NCBI GenBank assembly: GCA_008508345.1
Contig: QNGE01002738.1
Location: 19,929 to 83,928 of the forward strand
Length of the DNA stretch: 64,000 nt
Direction of reading: 5' to 3'
Origin: Paragonimus westermani
Taxonomy: Eukaryota > Platyhelminthes > Trematoda > Plagiorchiida > Troglotrematidae
The notes under the pieces are model-generated. The model ran no database searches. It saw only the letters and a program-made list of their open reading frames with translations, and was not told where the DNA came from. Positions 11,441 through 24,190 of this stretch are shown here, one piece after another. The first letter of the stretch is position 1. Each line of letters begins with the position of its first letter. A program made the position numbers and the translations under genes.

Positions 11441-12889
11441 GGCTGACTATTGTGGTGTTGACTGCGCCAGGTTTTTAACCGTTGGAAGTCGCTGATATTC
11501 TTGTTACCTTACCGCACTTACAGCGGTGAACGGCATACAGGTAGCCGAGATGCAGTCTGCTTGTAGCTGTAGCTCAGGTGTGAAGCAGTTCCTCACTGTT
11601 TTCCATCCCAAGCGAAATGGGTAACACCTCTTGCGAGAGGGTGACTCTCGATAGTCAGCGGAGGTTCACGGTGAAACCCAAGTGTTCTGGGCTAGGGGGT
11701 CGTTGGGTTCACTACTTCGCGCTTGTCCGTGTTCAGTCCTAGTTTGGTTCGAGTGAACCCCTACAGTTTAACATCGTGTCTTTCTTTAAACATGCATCTG
11801 ACATGTACTGCCATGCCATATACAACGTTCTGTTGGGAGCTTTTGCGATAACTGTGTGCTTTTCGTCGGATCTCCCTAACCACCCAAACAAGAACTACTA
11901 AATCTAAGTAGGGGGAATCCGTTAGCAGAACTTCCTCAGTATCAACTATGTGACCGGGTTTGGAGATTGTTACCGGCTGTCCATCTTGGAGAATCTTGTG
12001 GGGTGTGTTTGTATCCTCCACACCTGGTTGAAATAGCTCGCGGTCAGATAATTGTCATTAATCATCCGCTCCTTTTCAACTGTGACGTGTTTTCACTTCC
12101 TGCGACCTTATAGATACTGAGGTTACATTTGGCAAACTCAAAACACTGGTCAAGCCCCGGAGTGTTCTGAGCTACGGAAGAGTTGCCTGATTCCAAAGTG
12201 CGCCCCGACTGCTCCGGGCTTCCCTGGTTCGCAGCGGTGGATGACCGGGAGACATCAGCTTGTTAGAGTACAACTCAACTACCTTTTATACGCTTCTGCA
12301 TTGTGAAAGCTTGTTGGTTACTGACGCTTAAAGAATGCAGAGGGTTTGGGCTGTATTTGACCAGGACAGCTTCGGCCATCGTTGAACTACCATGGACGCA
12401 TTTTGTTGGTCATGAGAAGGCAACTGAATTGCTGGCTATGCCTGTGACCTGAATGACATTATTCCCAGATGTGTTCAGTTAATGGGTCGTACAGTGGTAA
12501 CTGAGGACCAGCGTGGACGAATCTCGGAGTTTCAAATATAGGTCTGTTGAGATTTCCGAGTCGTACTTGCGGTACACCCAGTACTTACAAAACTCATTAT
12601 ACGAAGCCCTGCTGCCTGCGAACGTGGTCTACAAACGTCAGCAGCCGGGTTACTTGCACAACCCATTCTGTTAGTCGTGTAATATCGAGAAATGAGGTGA
12701 GTAGATACCGAGGCTGTAAAGATAGTAGAACTTGCCGTAAGTGCTATCCGTTGATATCATATGGTCTTTTGGGGATGTGGCTTGGTTGCTGGAATCGATG
12801 GTGCTATTGGCACCACTGTCGCGATCCAATCAACAGCTATGAGCGTCATAAAAGGATAACTTCGTCCGATCAGTAATGGATGAGGTAAA
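11441..12889. other. Stretch without recognised gene
   Basis: May include the decayed 5' part of the CR1/Jockey-like remnant to its left, but no motif could be assigned. A B-box-like GGTTCGAGTGAACC at about 11746 has no A box at the right distance. Confidence 0.35.
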
Positions 12890-13430
12890 CAAACGGGTAG
12901 GTTTAAGAACCCGAAATATGGATGCCACTACGCCACCGACTGCGGCACCTTGCCATCTTGGACAGCGTTCTTAACTAGCGAGTCAAGTGATCACGAAGTC
13001 TCCAGCTGGATGATCAGCGGAACGGTCGGGGCTTTAACATTTTGTGACCATGTCTGCTTGAGCACCGCACGGTTTTATACAACTGTTGGTGGTCTCACCA
13101 TATGGTGGTCGGTGTGGTAAGTGCCCAGGCTTACAAAGTACGTGATTCAGCCATCGCAGACTGTTTGATCACGTATCTGGGGGGCGTTCCGAAATGATCG
13201 TCGATGAACAGCCGCGCTGATCACGCAATCACCTAGTTTAATGTGGTGAGAAGGCCAATGACAGAACGAACAAATCTGTTTATACATGTTCATTTTATCG
13301 TTGCGAACAGGCCAGCTCCCCGAATTTTCGGGTAAAACACCTCTCTCTTTTAGCAAAAACCGGTCACCATTTCGACGTTGTATGATGTAGTTTGGCAAGG
13401 GATATATGAATTTACTCTTCATCATATCGT
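12890..13430 (-). mobile_element. RTE-like ORF2 C-terminal remnant (same family as 8100-9206)
   Basis: On the - strand 13420-12930 encodes pieces aligning with the end of the 8.1-9.2 kb copy: L-K-E-R-x-V-L-P followed by S-W-P-V-R-N-D (L-Y-G-S-E-T-W-P-V-R region), R-R-S-F-R-N-A, then I-T-Y-F-V-S. The nucleotide run at about 12925-13165 also aligns with 35330-35580. Inactive. Its 5' side is interrupted by the second RTE-like family at 13415-14070. Confidence 0.6.
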
Positions 13431-14070
13431 CATAGACACTTACTGGTGCTTAACTGCTATACAACCTCGAAAAAGATTGCAATCTCTGGCCATGAAGAAT
13501 AAAAAACAGGAAGGAAGAGGAAGGGACCAAATAACACCACTAAATAACATTCAAACATTCAACATCGAGATGCTTATATCTTGCAAACAAACAACCGAGC
13601 TATGGGTGAAAGTAAGGCGTCATCAGGAAGACAGCTTTATTAGGGATCGCACTGCTCCGTGTCATTAGGTGCACTTACTTCACAGGTAATTCGGCCAAAC
13701 AACATTCACGCCACTGGGTCCGACTAGCCACCATCTCACCTAACGTCTCCAGCCACCGGTTTTGTGATTCGCGAGGTCCCCAACCAGGGAGACGAACCCG
13801 ATCTACAGCAAGCGAACGTGCGATTGGACACAGACATCAGTGGTCAAGTGGCTGAAGATGGTTCGCGTAATACAGCCCTCACTGTTGCCTTATATATGCG
13901 ACCCTTAAGCCACAGAGATACCTCTTTGTCGCCGGATTATCAACTACTACACTAGCATTAAAGATACGCGCTTTTGTTTCCTCTCTTACGCCTCCGTCGA
14001 CACATTTAATGCACCTTTCCAGGTACACAAAATCCCACCGTGCCATACCAATTGGAAACAATGATCCGTC
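13415..14070 (-). mobile_element. RTE-like family B, 3' end
   Basis: On the - strand, D-F-V-Y-L then R-I-F-N-A-S-V-V (14040-13950) corresponds to the F-V-Y-L-G-S and R-I-Y-N-A-S-V-R motifs. R-L-P-G-W-G-P-R-E-S and N-R-W-L-E-T-L-G-E-M (13800-13740) and the ORF end W-R-E-C-C-L-A-E-L-P-V-K-stop (about 13715-13680) follow. A 3' UTR of about 250 bases runs to an ATGATG tail near 13420. The UTR aligns with 56085-56400 (same strand) and with 37565-37740 and 55640-55850 (opposite strand). The copy appears inserted beside or inside the RTE-A remnant at 12890-13430. Confidence 0.65.
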
Positions 14071-15259
14071 ATTTCACTTTGTAAATAAATCGCCTCAAGA
14101 TACCCTAATGATTATAGGTAGAATTTAACTCTGACATGCAGCGTCACTACCGCTTCCAGTATCACCTCTTCGAAACTTTTTGTTATGCTCGCTCCCAGGG
14201 GTCCGTCAATAAAAAATAGAGATGAAGACTTAAATGGCCGGCACTGGGATTATCGAAAACTAATCAGAGGGACAGATAGTGAAGGTAGGGAAGTGGAGAA
14301 CATCATCCGTTTCAACTTCACAGTCCTTAAACTGACACAGGGGATTCTGAGAGCTGACTTTAATCATGCATGCGCTTGAATTGGTACGTGTTTGTAGTTT
14401 GGACTGATTTGGCTGGCTACATCTCTAAGCACTCTCGGTTCTGCAAGATAAGTGGGCCCAAAAGTGGCTATTTGGGTTAACTTTCGAGAGCTTTTACGCT
14501 TTCCTCCGACGTACAGAGCCGTCCTCACGAATAATAATTATCCACTGGTGTCAACATAGTCTAACTATTCAAGTGTTTTAATTGGGTCGATGACAACGAA
14601 GTAGCATCTTGCGATCAAGTTGGAGTAAGGATCAAACTGAGCTCCAAGGTGGAGCAAAGCTTGGTCGATTACTTCCCGTCGGGCAATCGCTTATGCTCCA
14701 GGGTGTTCAATTTCACGTTTCCTATACAACAGCGTAGTAGGTGAAAATCTGAAAGCCGTAATTGGAAGCTAGGAGGACCTCGGAGTAGAGTCCCTGTCGA
14801 GTAGTAAATCGGCGGATTTTGAATATATGGACGGTATTACTCGGTTTCTCTTCAGATAACGAGCAGTACACGAGGTAACCGATGACAAACTTAACATGAT
14901 GGATAAGAAAAACTGGGCAGAAAGTTACGGAGATTCGTTGTGTAAAGCCAACAGCTTCATAGGTGAGCTCCCTCTAACGATTGCAGTACACTGCCGCGTT
15001 CGGGATCGGTTCCTGCTAGCCATGTGGATGGTCGCTCACTGCCAAACCCAGTAGACGCCACCTGAGAACTAGACGACGCTTTCATAGCCTTTGACCGCGT
15101 CATCGTCCGGTCTTCTCGAGATCTCTGCTGACCATCATCAGCAACCGCACTCAACAAACCGCGGTGCAGCAGACGCTCCGTGGAGCAAAGTTTGTTAGCC
15201 AGTCAGCGTGCATCGCGTATTTTCATCATCGCAGTTATCGGTAGCGTTCTTGAATAATT
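14071..15259. other. Stretch without recognised gene
   Basis: No coding motif, RNA gene or repeat identified with confidence. Confidence 0.35.
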
Positions 15260-15930
15260 CCAAGTACACGCCAGCGGACTGTCGCGTTTCTTAAACAATC
15301 GGTCCGTCTGGTACGAGCTAGCTGGTAGGGACAAAGTCGCTTAACTGCTGAGGGCTTCATGCGTTCCTCACGTGGGTGAGCCAGTTTTCTGGGCAAAACT
15401 TAGCGTCTATACGCATCGTAAGCCTTTATTCGACAGCAGAACGTCGTTGCGACTCTAAAGATGATAAGGATTATCGAACGAACTACGTTTTCTTCAATCT
15501 CATAGGTACCTCTTCAACGTTTTTACAAGTCCGTTGAAATCGTTGCACATCCTTTTTGAGTACGAAATGCCTGTTTATGGGCACCTGGCCCGAACGTTCA
15601 ACTCTTTAGCCGGCGTTCTATGAGGATGTGCGTTCCCTCTTTAACATTCGAGCGAGTAACATTGTGAAAGGAGCATTAGGAATTTCCAAGGATATTGAAC
15701 TGGTTCTTTTGTTAGGTTGTAAACTGACCAGTGTTCAGTTTGCGAACGAAATTAGTCTACTTAGCTCCGCGGACATAAAGGCGGAAGCCACTCTGAATCG
15801 AGCGAATCATAAGGCTGGTTCATATCATATGCAGTTTTCACGCAAGCTTTTTATACTGTTGGTCGCCCCGCCTGCCTGTATAGTATCACTCTATCAACTT
15901 GCGGTGCCGTTGATGAGGTGTTCATGAAGA
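15260..15930 (+). mobile_element. RTE-like reverse transcriptase remnant
   Basis: From about 15640 an open stretch reads A-L-G-I-S-K-D-I, then L-L-G-C-K-L-T-S-V-Q-F-A-N-E-I-S-L-L-S-S, then G-S-Y-H-M-Q-F-S-R-K. This matches the palm of RTE-like elements (G-V-E-L-L-P-G-x-K-L-T-D-x-x-F-A-D-D-I-x-L-L-S-S ... Y-G-M-R-F-A-P-S-K). The catalytic F-A-D-D has become F-A-N-E, so this copy is dead. A weaker V-S-x-T-I-G segment near 15290 may be the linker before the reverse transcriptase; the left boundary is therefore soft. Confidence 0.6.
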
Positions 15931-18900
15931 CAACGACGGCACGTCGCATTTTTCAGTCTTCACAACTCGTGGCGTCACGAAGATATCCAATTGTGCTTTG
16001 TACTGAAGGCGTACAACTCATAGTTATCCTATTAATTAGGAATAACAAACAGAATCTGGGTAATAAATCGTGATCGGAACCAGTCAAAACAGAGGCAGCT
16101 TCAGCATTGCAGTGACCTGATTTCTAATACATAAGCTTGGTTTTAGACACATTAACAGAGCTTCAATTAGCTTCAACAGACGTGAACTTTGATTACGTGA
16201 TGGAACTGTGAAACAATTAGATGGATCTATGGTATGCCGGCTTTCAATTAAGTGGTGAGCGACCGATGATGCTGGAAATCGGTTACGGGCCAAAGTTTTC
16301 AGTTGCTCCAGTGATGTTTGTTCAACGAGTCGTTTACGATTGTTTTCAACTGTTCGCATCGTTAACTTCAGTTCTTCCTAAGTAACAGACACCGTAGCTA
16401 CATTTTAGTTGATAAATACAATGAAGACTGGGAATAACACAACGTTTCGAGCAAGTTGTAATACTCTACGTTTCAACCACCTCGGGTGGCCTTCCTCCTG
16501 AGGACGCAGTGCTAATTATGTATGCCGCATTTGGTTTGCCTGTTCAGAATCTCGTCTGGCTGGATTTCTCACCGTTACTATCTCGGTGTTGTGGGTGTCG
16601 TTCAGTCCTAGGTACGCTTTCCGTTCAATCAGAATACAGTTCGCTTTTAGCCTGGAAAAAAGTTAACATTTTCTACTGAGGGTCCGTTGGGTTTCTGCGG
16701 AAACGGCTTAGCCGACTCACAAAATTTAACCATATTGGAGTTCATCGTGATACCTCATCAGCTGATCACTTTTGACGGGCGCGCTTGCTGATTTGGAGAC
16801 AAGCTTCAGATTGCGGAAAGTAGATCATATACCAGCCACGTTTAAACCATGACTTGGACTCGGATTTGATGTTAATATTCTCTTCCAATTTCGTCGTACC
16901 CAGTTTTTCCTGGCGGCGTTGTAACGCCATTTGTTTTGGAGTTTTTTTAATAGGGAATGTAGAAATTGGCAGCACAGAGGCCGTCGAGCATATGCAAGTT
17001 TGACTGTGTGAAAAGTACGCAAATTGCTTTGTTGAACGCCATGGAACGCATTTCATCATCTCACAAAAGTCTCGACATATACGATAAGTGCTTGTGATTG
17101 GACTAAGGGACGATTTATGTATCAACGTTACGAGTGTTTTGGCGTCCCCGAATACATGGAACGCCATGAAAACGCTCCTTGTGCATAAGTTTGGTATGTG
17201 ACTTGCGTAAGTTAGGTTCTTTCTTACACGCGGTCAATGTAACACTACAAAACGAAACGTGGCAAGTAATTATTTTCCTCTTTATGCATTTCATTATTCG
17301 ACCGCGATCGACACATCGCCAAGGAAATTGCGGAATGTCTGCTTTGGTGTATGTGCTGTACATACACCGTTTTGACCACTCTCACGGTACACTGTCAAAG
17401 GGATTGGAGATTAGTGTGATAGGTGCGGAATAGTAGTGACAAACCGTACGTGGCCTGTCGCTCTTGATGTTCATAATAATCACGTGTCACAGCACAACCA
17501 CACTTTATTATATCACCGGTTAGTAATGTGGCAGATTTATTGGTTGAGCGGAGATTGGATTGCAAAACGTTGGGCTTCTACCATATTCGCGATAGCAAGA
17601 GTAACCTAACGCCTTCTACTAGCTGAACCACTACACAATGCTCGGGGCTTATAAATTCCACCCTCGGACCCGGTCACTCAACTATGACGTCCCGTAGTGT
17701 CGAAAAAAGGTAGCTAGAGTGATCTATCTCTCCATTACAAAGGCTAACAGTCTTCTTACGTTCCTGTGGAGGATTTCACTTGTCACGCTATTGCTAACTA
17801 GATCTTGCATATCTGTGAAATCCTTGCGTTAGAAATACGATGTTTTTCCGTGAGCTTGCTCATCGTGTCATTACTGCATATCTCTGGAAATCAGTACGCA
17901 AATCAAGAAAACTGACCACAATAACAGGTGAAGAAAAATACGACGCCTCGAATTCACACAAAGTACCAATGTTAACATCCATTTTGAATGTACTTTTTTA
18001 TGCCATCCTATCGTTTCTACAATCAACCAAGTTCGAACCGCGTAACGACACGCTTCCAGCTGTTGTTGATCTATACCGCTGTTTCTCCAGTTAGCTTTAT
18101 GTCTGTAAAATATTACCACCGGCCGATTGCCTATCTGATTCGAATCAACAGGACTGAGTTTTTGACAGATAGCTTTGAAAAAGTCGCAAAACCATTCACC
18201 TTCATTTGCCACTTGACGAGGACTGCACCACAGCCCATATGATAAACACTGTAATAGCCAGTCGGACCTGTTGCCATCCTGTCAGTATAAACGTTACCAT
18301 GATTGTGGGCTAACAACTGAGTGAAAAGTGAAGTAGCTAATGACGGAGATTCATTGGCTAGTGTTATAACGTTTAGGCATGTGTGATCGGACTTCGAGTA
18401 ACCCGGTCACCACAGTAAAGCACTAGTGAGGCCGGAAACAGCCAAGTGTACCGCGTTTATGTAAAAGCCGGCTATCATATCATTGCAAACACCATCTTGT
18501 AAGATGCGATGGCTGTATACACGTGGACCAGTAGGCTTTCGGCAACCCGAGTGTTAACTAATTTTGTCAGATTAGTACAGGCTAAATGCTGGCTACCTAT
18601 CAAGGTGTGGCTTAACATAAGACTGTTGACACTTCGAAAACTAAAATTAGGTTCAAACAGGGTGCCCGCTATGTCTGTGAATGCACTAAATCTCGTTTAC
18701 AAGTCTGATAATGCAACGCAATGTGTAACTTGACAGTACGACAGTTAAAACACGCCATCAATTTGCCACCGTACTCGAAAATCGGGGACCATGTTTTCAA
18801 CTATGAGCGCAGCTCGTTCGGTAACAAAAAGCAATGCACCACCAACGGTTTTGCAGCACTTAACACACACCAATAAGCTGGCGATAAAAACGATTATGTG

Positions 18901-21900
18901 CACTTCCTGCTCACTTTCCGCGTTTGACTGTCAAACAGATGCGCACCCAGAACTAAATAGTCAGTCGAATCATCTTACTGGTATACCGGACATCATAACC
19001 AAACTCTTGGAGGTTGTTCCGACACTAATGGTTGAAGATAGATTCGATTAATACATTCGCTTTTGAAATTAGTTGGCTTTTCAACCAGTTATTTTCGCCA
19101 AACCAAGTTTATCAGATAGAACCAGCTAACATACACACACGAGTCCATAATGCTTGAGGGTAAGTACTTATTTGTGTGCAAAAACTTACAAATGGGTCTC
19201 TCAGGAGCATTTTAAAACCGTCCATCAAAATGTCCAAAAGCTGTAATACAATTGCGATTAACATCGAGTGCAACGTAACTTTTCAATCGGATAGAAAGAA
19301 GATAAGCTTTTCCGGGTGACATTTCGCATATTATTTTTCAATTTGAAGCACATCACTTTGACAACACAAAACGTTAGTTTGAAAAGGCATTGATTACTAC
19401 AAGTGACAGAAAAGAATTCAGAACCAGGATAAATTCAAGGTTACAGCCGGCGGTTTCTGGTCGCACCAACGTGGCTGTTAATTCGTAAGCAATGAAGCAT
19501 TTGTAAACTTTAGTATTGACACCACCAAGTCTGCGGAAGGCCGAATTGATCGGTGGTCAACAACTACTTTCCGATTGATGTATTAGGCCCACTCACTTGT
19601 GGTATGTTGTAGCAAACGAGCCTTGAGCCACTCGAGGGTATGTTCTTTCGCTGGAGTTGTTAAAGTTCGATCACCTACATCTATTTTCAAATCACTGCAA
19701 CTGCAGACGAATTGGTAGATCCAGTCGGATTTGCTGTTTTGACTGGTAATAAAGGTATTGCACTTTTACTGACCGTTAATTTGGGGCCAGCAAGGCTTTC
19801 TTCAGTGAATTTCTTGGGTGTCCGGGTTAATGATAACGCGTCATCGCCTTCTTTGGCATATTATTGTTTAATTTTGTGGATCGTTTTTGGTGGTGTGCGA
19901 CGGACCCTTCGGGATGTCCATTGCGAATGTTTGTTGTAAGTTTGTGTTCGCCTTTTAACATGTCGGTTGTGCAAATTCATGTGAAAAATGTTTTCTCAGA
20001 GTTCCACTTTTGCTTAGTTGAGGAGAGTGATCATGTTACTGTTGAAATTTATGGACGCTCAAGTGATTGCACACCAACAACTCTGCAGTGGTGTAAAGTG
20101 CATCGCAGATGCTTTATGATACGGGGCCATTCCACCATGGTAGCGCAAACTAAGTCGCAATGGCCCGACCCCACATTGCACCAAGCTGTGTACGTCTGGC
20201 TGTCTGCTCTATTTGTGCTCTTCTATGCTCATTTAAGGTGTGCCATAATGCGAAGAAATCCACCTTCGTTGTTCTCAGAAGGCGTCTTTCTCTTTTTCTA
20301 GATCGACCGCCTCCAAAGAGATGTTCGAAGCTGCCTTGTTAACCCGAAAGAACATACAGCTCTTGATAATATACCAATGGTCTAACTAAATTGGTCACGT
20401 TTTGTAATCACCGCAGCTGCGCTTAATTAAAAGTCAATCGAAATGCGGACACGATCCAATTTTGGCGTACATGTATTATATAAAGGTCACGGAAAGCGAC
20501 TACGTACGGGATATCATCTATGCATGCATTGTGAGTTGACTGTCTGCTTGACAGCTACCTTGGCCATGTGTGAACCAACAGAACCGCAGTGCAGATCTAC
20601 GTGAATAGGCGTAACGAACAAACTGCGCCAAAGTATACAAGAGTACCACCGCACCACATACAGGGCTACCTTCTGCCACGACTCCGCAGAAAAGTCACGA
20701 GGTCAACATCAGTCACACGAAACAGAACGAGCGAATTGGCAACAAACCCACAGTGACGTACGGGTTGAACACCTATGTGTACTCCCCTACGAAAGACATC
20801 GGGCCACCTAACATGCTATATAGTTCTAATGCAACGTTGTAATGTCCATTTCTCGTCTTTGACAAACAGATCATACCGCATGTTAAATGCTGGATAACAC
20901 CTGTTAACGAGCAAGGTTGCAAGGATGACCGCGATAGAATCCTAAGGACCTTACCTCATGGCTATGTACTTCCTCACCATCCGAACACGATGCCCGACAA
21001 ATGCGTGATAGAAACACCCTCGCGATGTGAATACATGTTAGCCAAAGAGCCTGGGCACTCCAGGATCTGGGCCCCGTTTAAATGGATCGATAAGTTGTGA
21101 GACGAATGGACAGTACATCTCGGTCCCAAACGAGAACGGTGGATGGGAACGGATTACTTTTAGCCTCATCGTGCTCTAAGATACCATGTTTAACGAATTC
21201 GGAAAAAAAGGACTTCAGTTTTAAAACAAATACGGCTTAGTACATGGGGATAGTAACGGACAACTTCAGAGTTCAAGGTGTGTTGTCGGGCATGTATTGG
21301 CAAGTCCATGTGGACAGCGAAACTCCCCCTGAATAGGATCAACGCAGAGTTACTTAAGTTGTTTATTACGTGGTAAATCAACGTTTGCGTCGGATATCCC
21401 CATAAGAGTTGTGCAAAAAACGCCATGAGAATGTCCAGCTTTGTACGGGGCAAACAGAGATCGGAATTCTCATAAACAACAGAACTGGGACTTTGGAAGT
21501 TGGCAGAATTTCTAGCTGTACGGTCTTGATAATGGCCCACCAGTACATTTCGAACAAGTGGATTATCTATTCGGGGCGCCAATTTTCGCGTAAGCGGAAG
21601 AAAATTCCAACAAACTAATGCTTCGAAGTGCACATCCCACTTCATATGACTGTGACCCCCTGTTCACCAAACGCACGTTAATCTGCACTCTTGATAAAAA
21701 CTCGATCAAGTTTCCGGATTATGCTTGGTCGAAAATTATGCAACGGATGTTGGGCGGGTCACTGTCTATCGGATGAAGGTGTTGAATGTCTGAATACCAC
21801 GCGTGTCTGCCATGAGACACATTCGTCGGTGTTGAGTTGTTCACGCTTGCATGGGTTTCGGATGACTGCACACACACGAATTGTAGAGTCTGATGGCAAC

Positions 21901-21999
21901 GCCCTCGGTTGGCGATACCAGTCAAACAAGCCTTATGGGTGAATCGGAAAGCCTCATCCGTCTCTACTTGAAGTGGTAGCCGAAGGCGCTAGGAACGGG
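15931..21999. other. Six-kilobase stretch without recognised gene
   Basis: Open frames up to about 150 codons occur on both strands (for example - strand 21190-21645 and + strand 19864-20301), but none has a motif, an ordered set of splice sites or a protein-like composition that I recognise. The segment at 16766-17363 (- strand) was tested as a Gypsy RNase H and not accepted. Probably old repeats and intergenic DNA. Confidence 0.35.
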
Positions 22000-22800
22000 C
22001 TCTCTCGAACCGTTGCGAAGCCATTTTGGGAGGCATTCACAAATTCTTCGCAACGGCTGCCTGGTGGTTCTAACACAACCTGTCTTAGTACAACAGTTGA
22101 GAGAATAGACATAAAGCGACGGAAAGAACCAAGACAAGCTACCTTTGAATTGTGGCGCCAGTACCTGATAAGCAGAAAGCCAAGTTCCGCTTGCAATTCA
22201 GCGAGACAAAGCATGCATTGACCAATCCATGTTTTTCTTGTGTATTTGTCCATCCATTCTGTGAGGTATAGCAACATTTGAGGGTGGTAATCTATTGTTC
22301 TTCTCTACTTCGACGGTGAATATACTGTTTAGACGCGCACGACAGTCTAGATGACATCATTACCATCTATCGGACACCACATCATCAATGCACTGTTTAT
22401 ACAGATAACAGTTATCGACGGCCCGACACAGTTCATTAGTCACTAGTCTGACCACAAATATGTCTGCAAACGATGGACTTGGTAAACAGCCTATTGCTAC
22501 GCCGTCAATTTGCCTATGGAGTTTTCCATTGAATTGAAATTGGACGATGGAAGTACAGACTAACTGTTCTTTTGGTTTGTCGATGGAAACGCTGATGTCG
22601 AGTTGACTGTTCTCGACGTGAGCGCAAAGACAAATAATCTGTCCTCGCAACTGCATAATCGTGAATAACGAGATTACTTCTGAGTAAACTATTCCGATCC
22701 CCGATATTCACTAAACCAACCGTGCCGAAGAAATCAGAGGTGTCTTTTATACTGATTGGAATCAGTCGCGATTTAATTGGTTTCAGCAGCTCCACTAGCT
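22000..22800 (-). mobile_element. Penelope-like element, reverse transcriptase remnant
   Basis: On the - strand the order of motifs is that of Penelope-like elements. L-L-K-P-I-K-S-R-L and I-K-D-T-S-D-F-F come first (22795-22725), then F-Q-F-N-G-K-L-H-R-Q-I-D-G-V-A-I-G (22550-22490), which is the family's F-x-F-N-G-x-x-Y-x-Q-x-D-G-V-A-M-G. F-A-D-I-F-V-V-R-L and the catalytic Y-I-D-D decayed to C-I-D-D-V-V (22385-22370) follow, then F-T-V-E-V-E-K-N-N-R-L-P and D-G-Q-I-H-K-K (22330-22240). Frameshifts separate the blocks. No GIY-YIG nuclease was recognised after it. Confidence 0.65.
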
Positions 22801-23847
22801 ACTTAGCTATTTAACTTGTTCTGATTTTCGTGTACAATCCGTAAACACCTTATGTAATTGCAAAAGTCTGACGAGAATGAATGGAAACAATTGCTCGCAT
22901 AATTGACTTCATGTGAATTCTATGACAATAAGGAGTGATACTAGGATCTAAAACTACACGACGGAGTTGATGAGCTCCCCGAAACAATAATGGAACCACC
23001 TTCCACATTCAGCTGTATTCACTAATGAGGAAGTGCCAAAATGATGCGTTATGATCTTGAGGCATCCATGTACCCAATTAATGTGACGGTCGTTTTTATT
23101 TCCCTCATCAGTTCACTTATACGTAAACCTAACTGTGAGAAATGTGAACTTGAATCAGCCACAGGATCAGTAATATTCACCCTGAAAGCGTTATACTAGC
23201 CAAGCTAGAGGGTCATGTTAGTAGCTCAGAAATTTCGTCTGGACTGAGTAACCCAACCGTCCCACTGTCTCAGAGAATGCACCAAATTACGCAGAGGGTT
23301 GACTGCTCCAGCAACATTTCTCAATTAGCTCACGCTGAGATCCAGCAACGTCACCGCCGGATTTGTGCCACTCTCAAGCAGTCTGGCGAACGTGTTACAG
23401 TGAGAGAAACTTGACTGTGGAAAGTACGAATTTCAGCAGGATCCGAACCAGCACATCGACGCGCACTGGGAGGTAAGCTGCGAAGCCCTGCTTGGATCCC
23501 AGAGATTTCACATTTGAACTCACTTATCCATCCATTCCGCTGTCCATCAGATGATCCGAAGGAATGGATGCTACAGTAGTAGGTACCCAGTAGGAAGTCT
23601 CAATTGGTTCACACTGGAATCCACCGACGTCTCTGTTAAACAATGAAGCCCACTGACAAACTGACGACAGATAATGCTTCATTGCTATGAAGTATACTGA
23701 TGAGACGCGAACACTGAACGTATGGTACTGTCTTTTCGTAGAATGCACATACATTCTGTGCGTCTGACACTCATTGTGTACCGATTGACGCCTGGCTAGC
23801 GGCCGATACTCTACACACAGCCATCAACAAAGCGTCATTCGGATCAC
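22801..23847. other. Intergenic stretch downstream of the helicase gene
   Basis: May contain the decayed 5' part of the Penelope-like copy. No gene recognised. The helicase mRNA is expected to end near 23830. Confidence 0.35.
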
Positions 23848-23853
23848 TTTATT
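23848..23853 (-). terminator. Polyadenylation signal AATAAA of the DDX10 gene
   Basis: AATAAA read on the - strand, 34 bases between the end of the stop codon (23888) and the hexamer. Right distance and strand for the helicase transcript. Confidence 0.65.
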
Positions 23854-23887
23854 CAAATGCGCATGCTCTGTGTACAGGAATCCACAA

Positions 23888-24190
23888 TCAGACCCTTCGA
23901 GACTTTTTCTCTGGCGGAGAATCTGGCTCCCCTAGCGACATCGTCTCAAGCGAACAGGACGGTTGACGCTGAAGTTTGTTCTTCGCATCTTTTAACTTCT
24001 TCCGATTCAAACGCTTCTGCTCCAATCGACGCTCCTTCCATAATTTCCGATCCTCTTGGTCTACCACTTGGTGCAACAGCCTACGTTCATTCTCCACATC
24101 TAAACGATTTATAGTGGACGGCTGAGTTTCCTCGACGGAGGCATCAAGCGCGTTAACCACGGGAATATCACCAATGGTTCTCCGAACAAC
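23888..24190 (-). CDS. DDX10: DDX10 exon 9 (residues 601-700, basic C terminus)
   Basis: Follows a GATCAG acceptor. Encodes [14 protein letters not shown], then [20 protein letters not shown], a predicted charged helix comparable with the H-R-E-K-R-L-K-E-R-E helix near the DDX10 C terminus, and ends E-K-K-S-R-R-V-stop. The basic cluster is a plausible nuclear or nucleolar signal. Confidence 0.82.
   Translation of the reverse strand, partial: VVRRTIGDIPVVNALDASVEETQPSTINRLDVENERRLLHQVVDQEDRKLWKERRLEQKRLNRKKLKDAKNKLQRQPSCSLETMSLGEPDSPPEKKSRRV

Noticed and set aside
16766..17363. Possible Gypsy RNase H on the - strand
   Set aside because: Short resemblance around F-G-D-A-K-T-L-V-T, but the catalytic D, E, D pattern and the D-A-L-S-R end are absent.
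21190..21645. 151-codon open frame on the - strand
   Set aside because: No recognisable domain or neighbouring exon; overlaps a + strand frame of similar quality.
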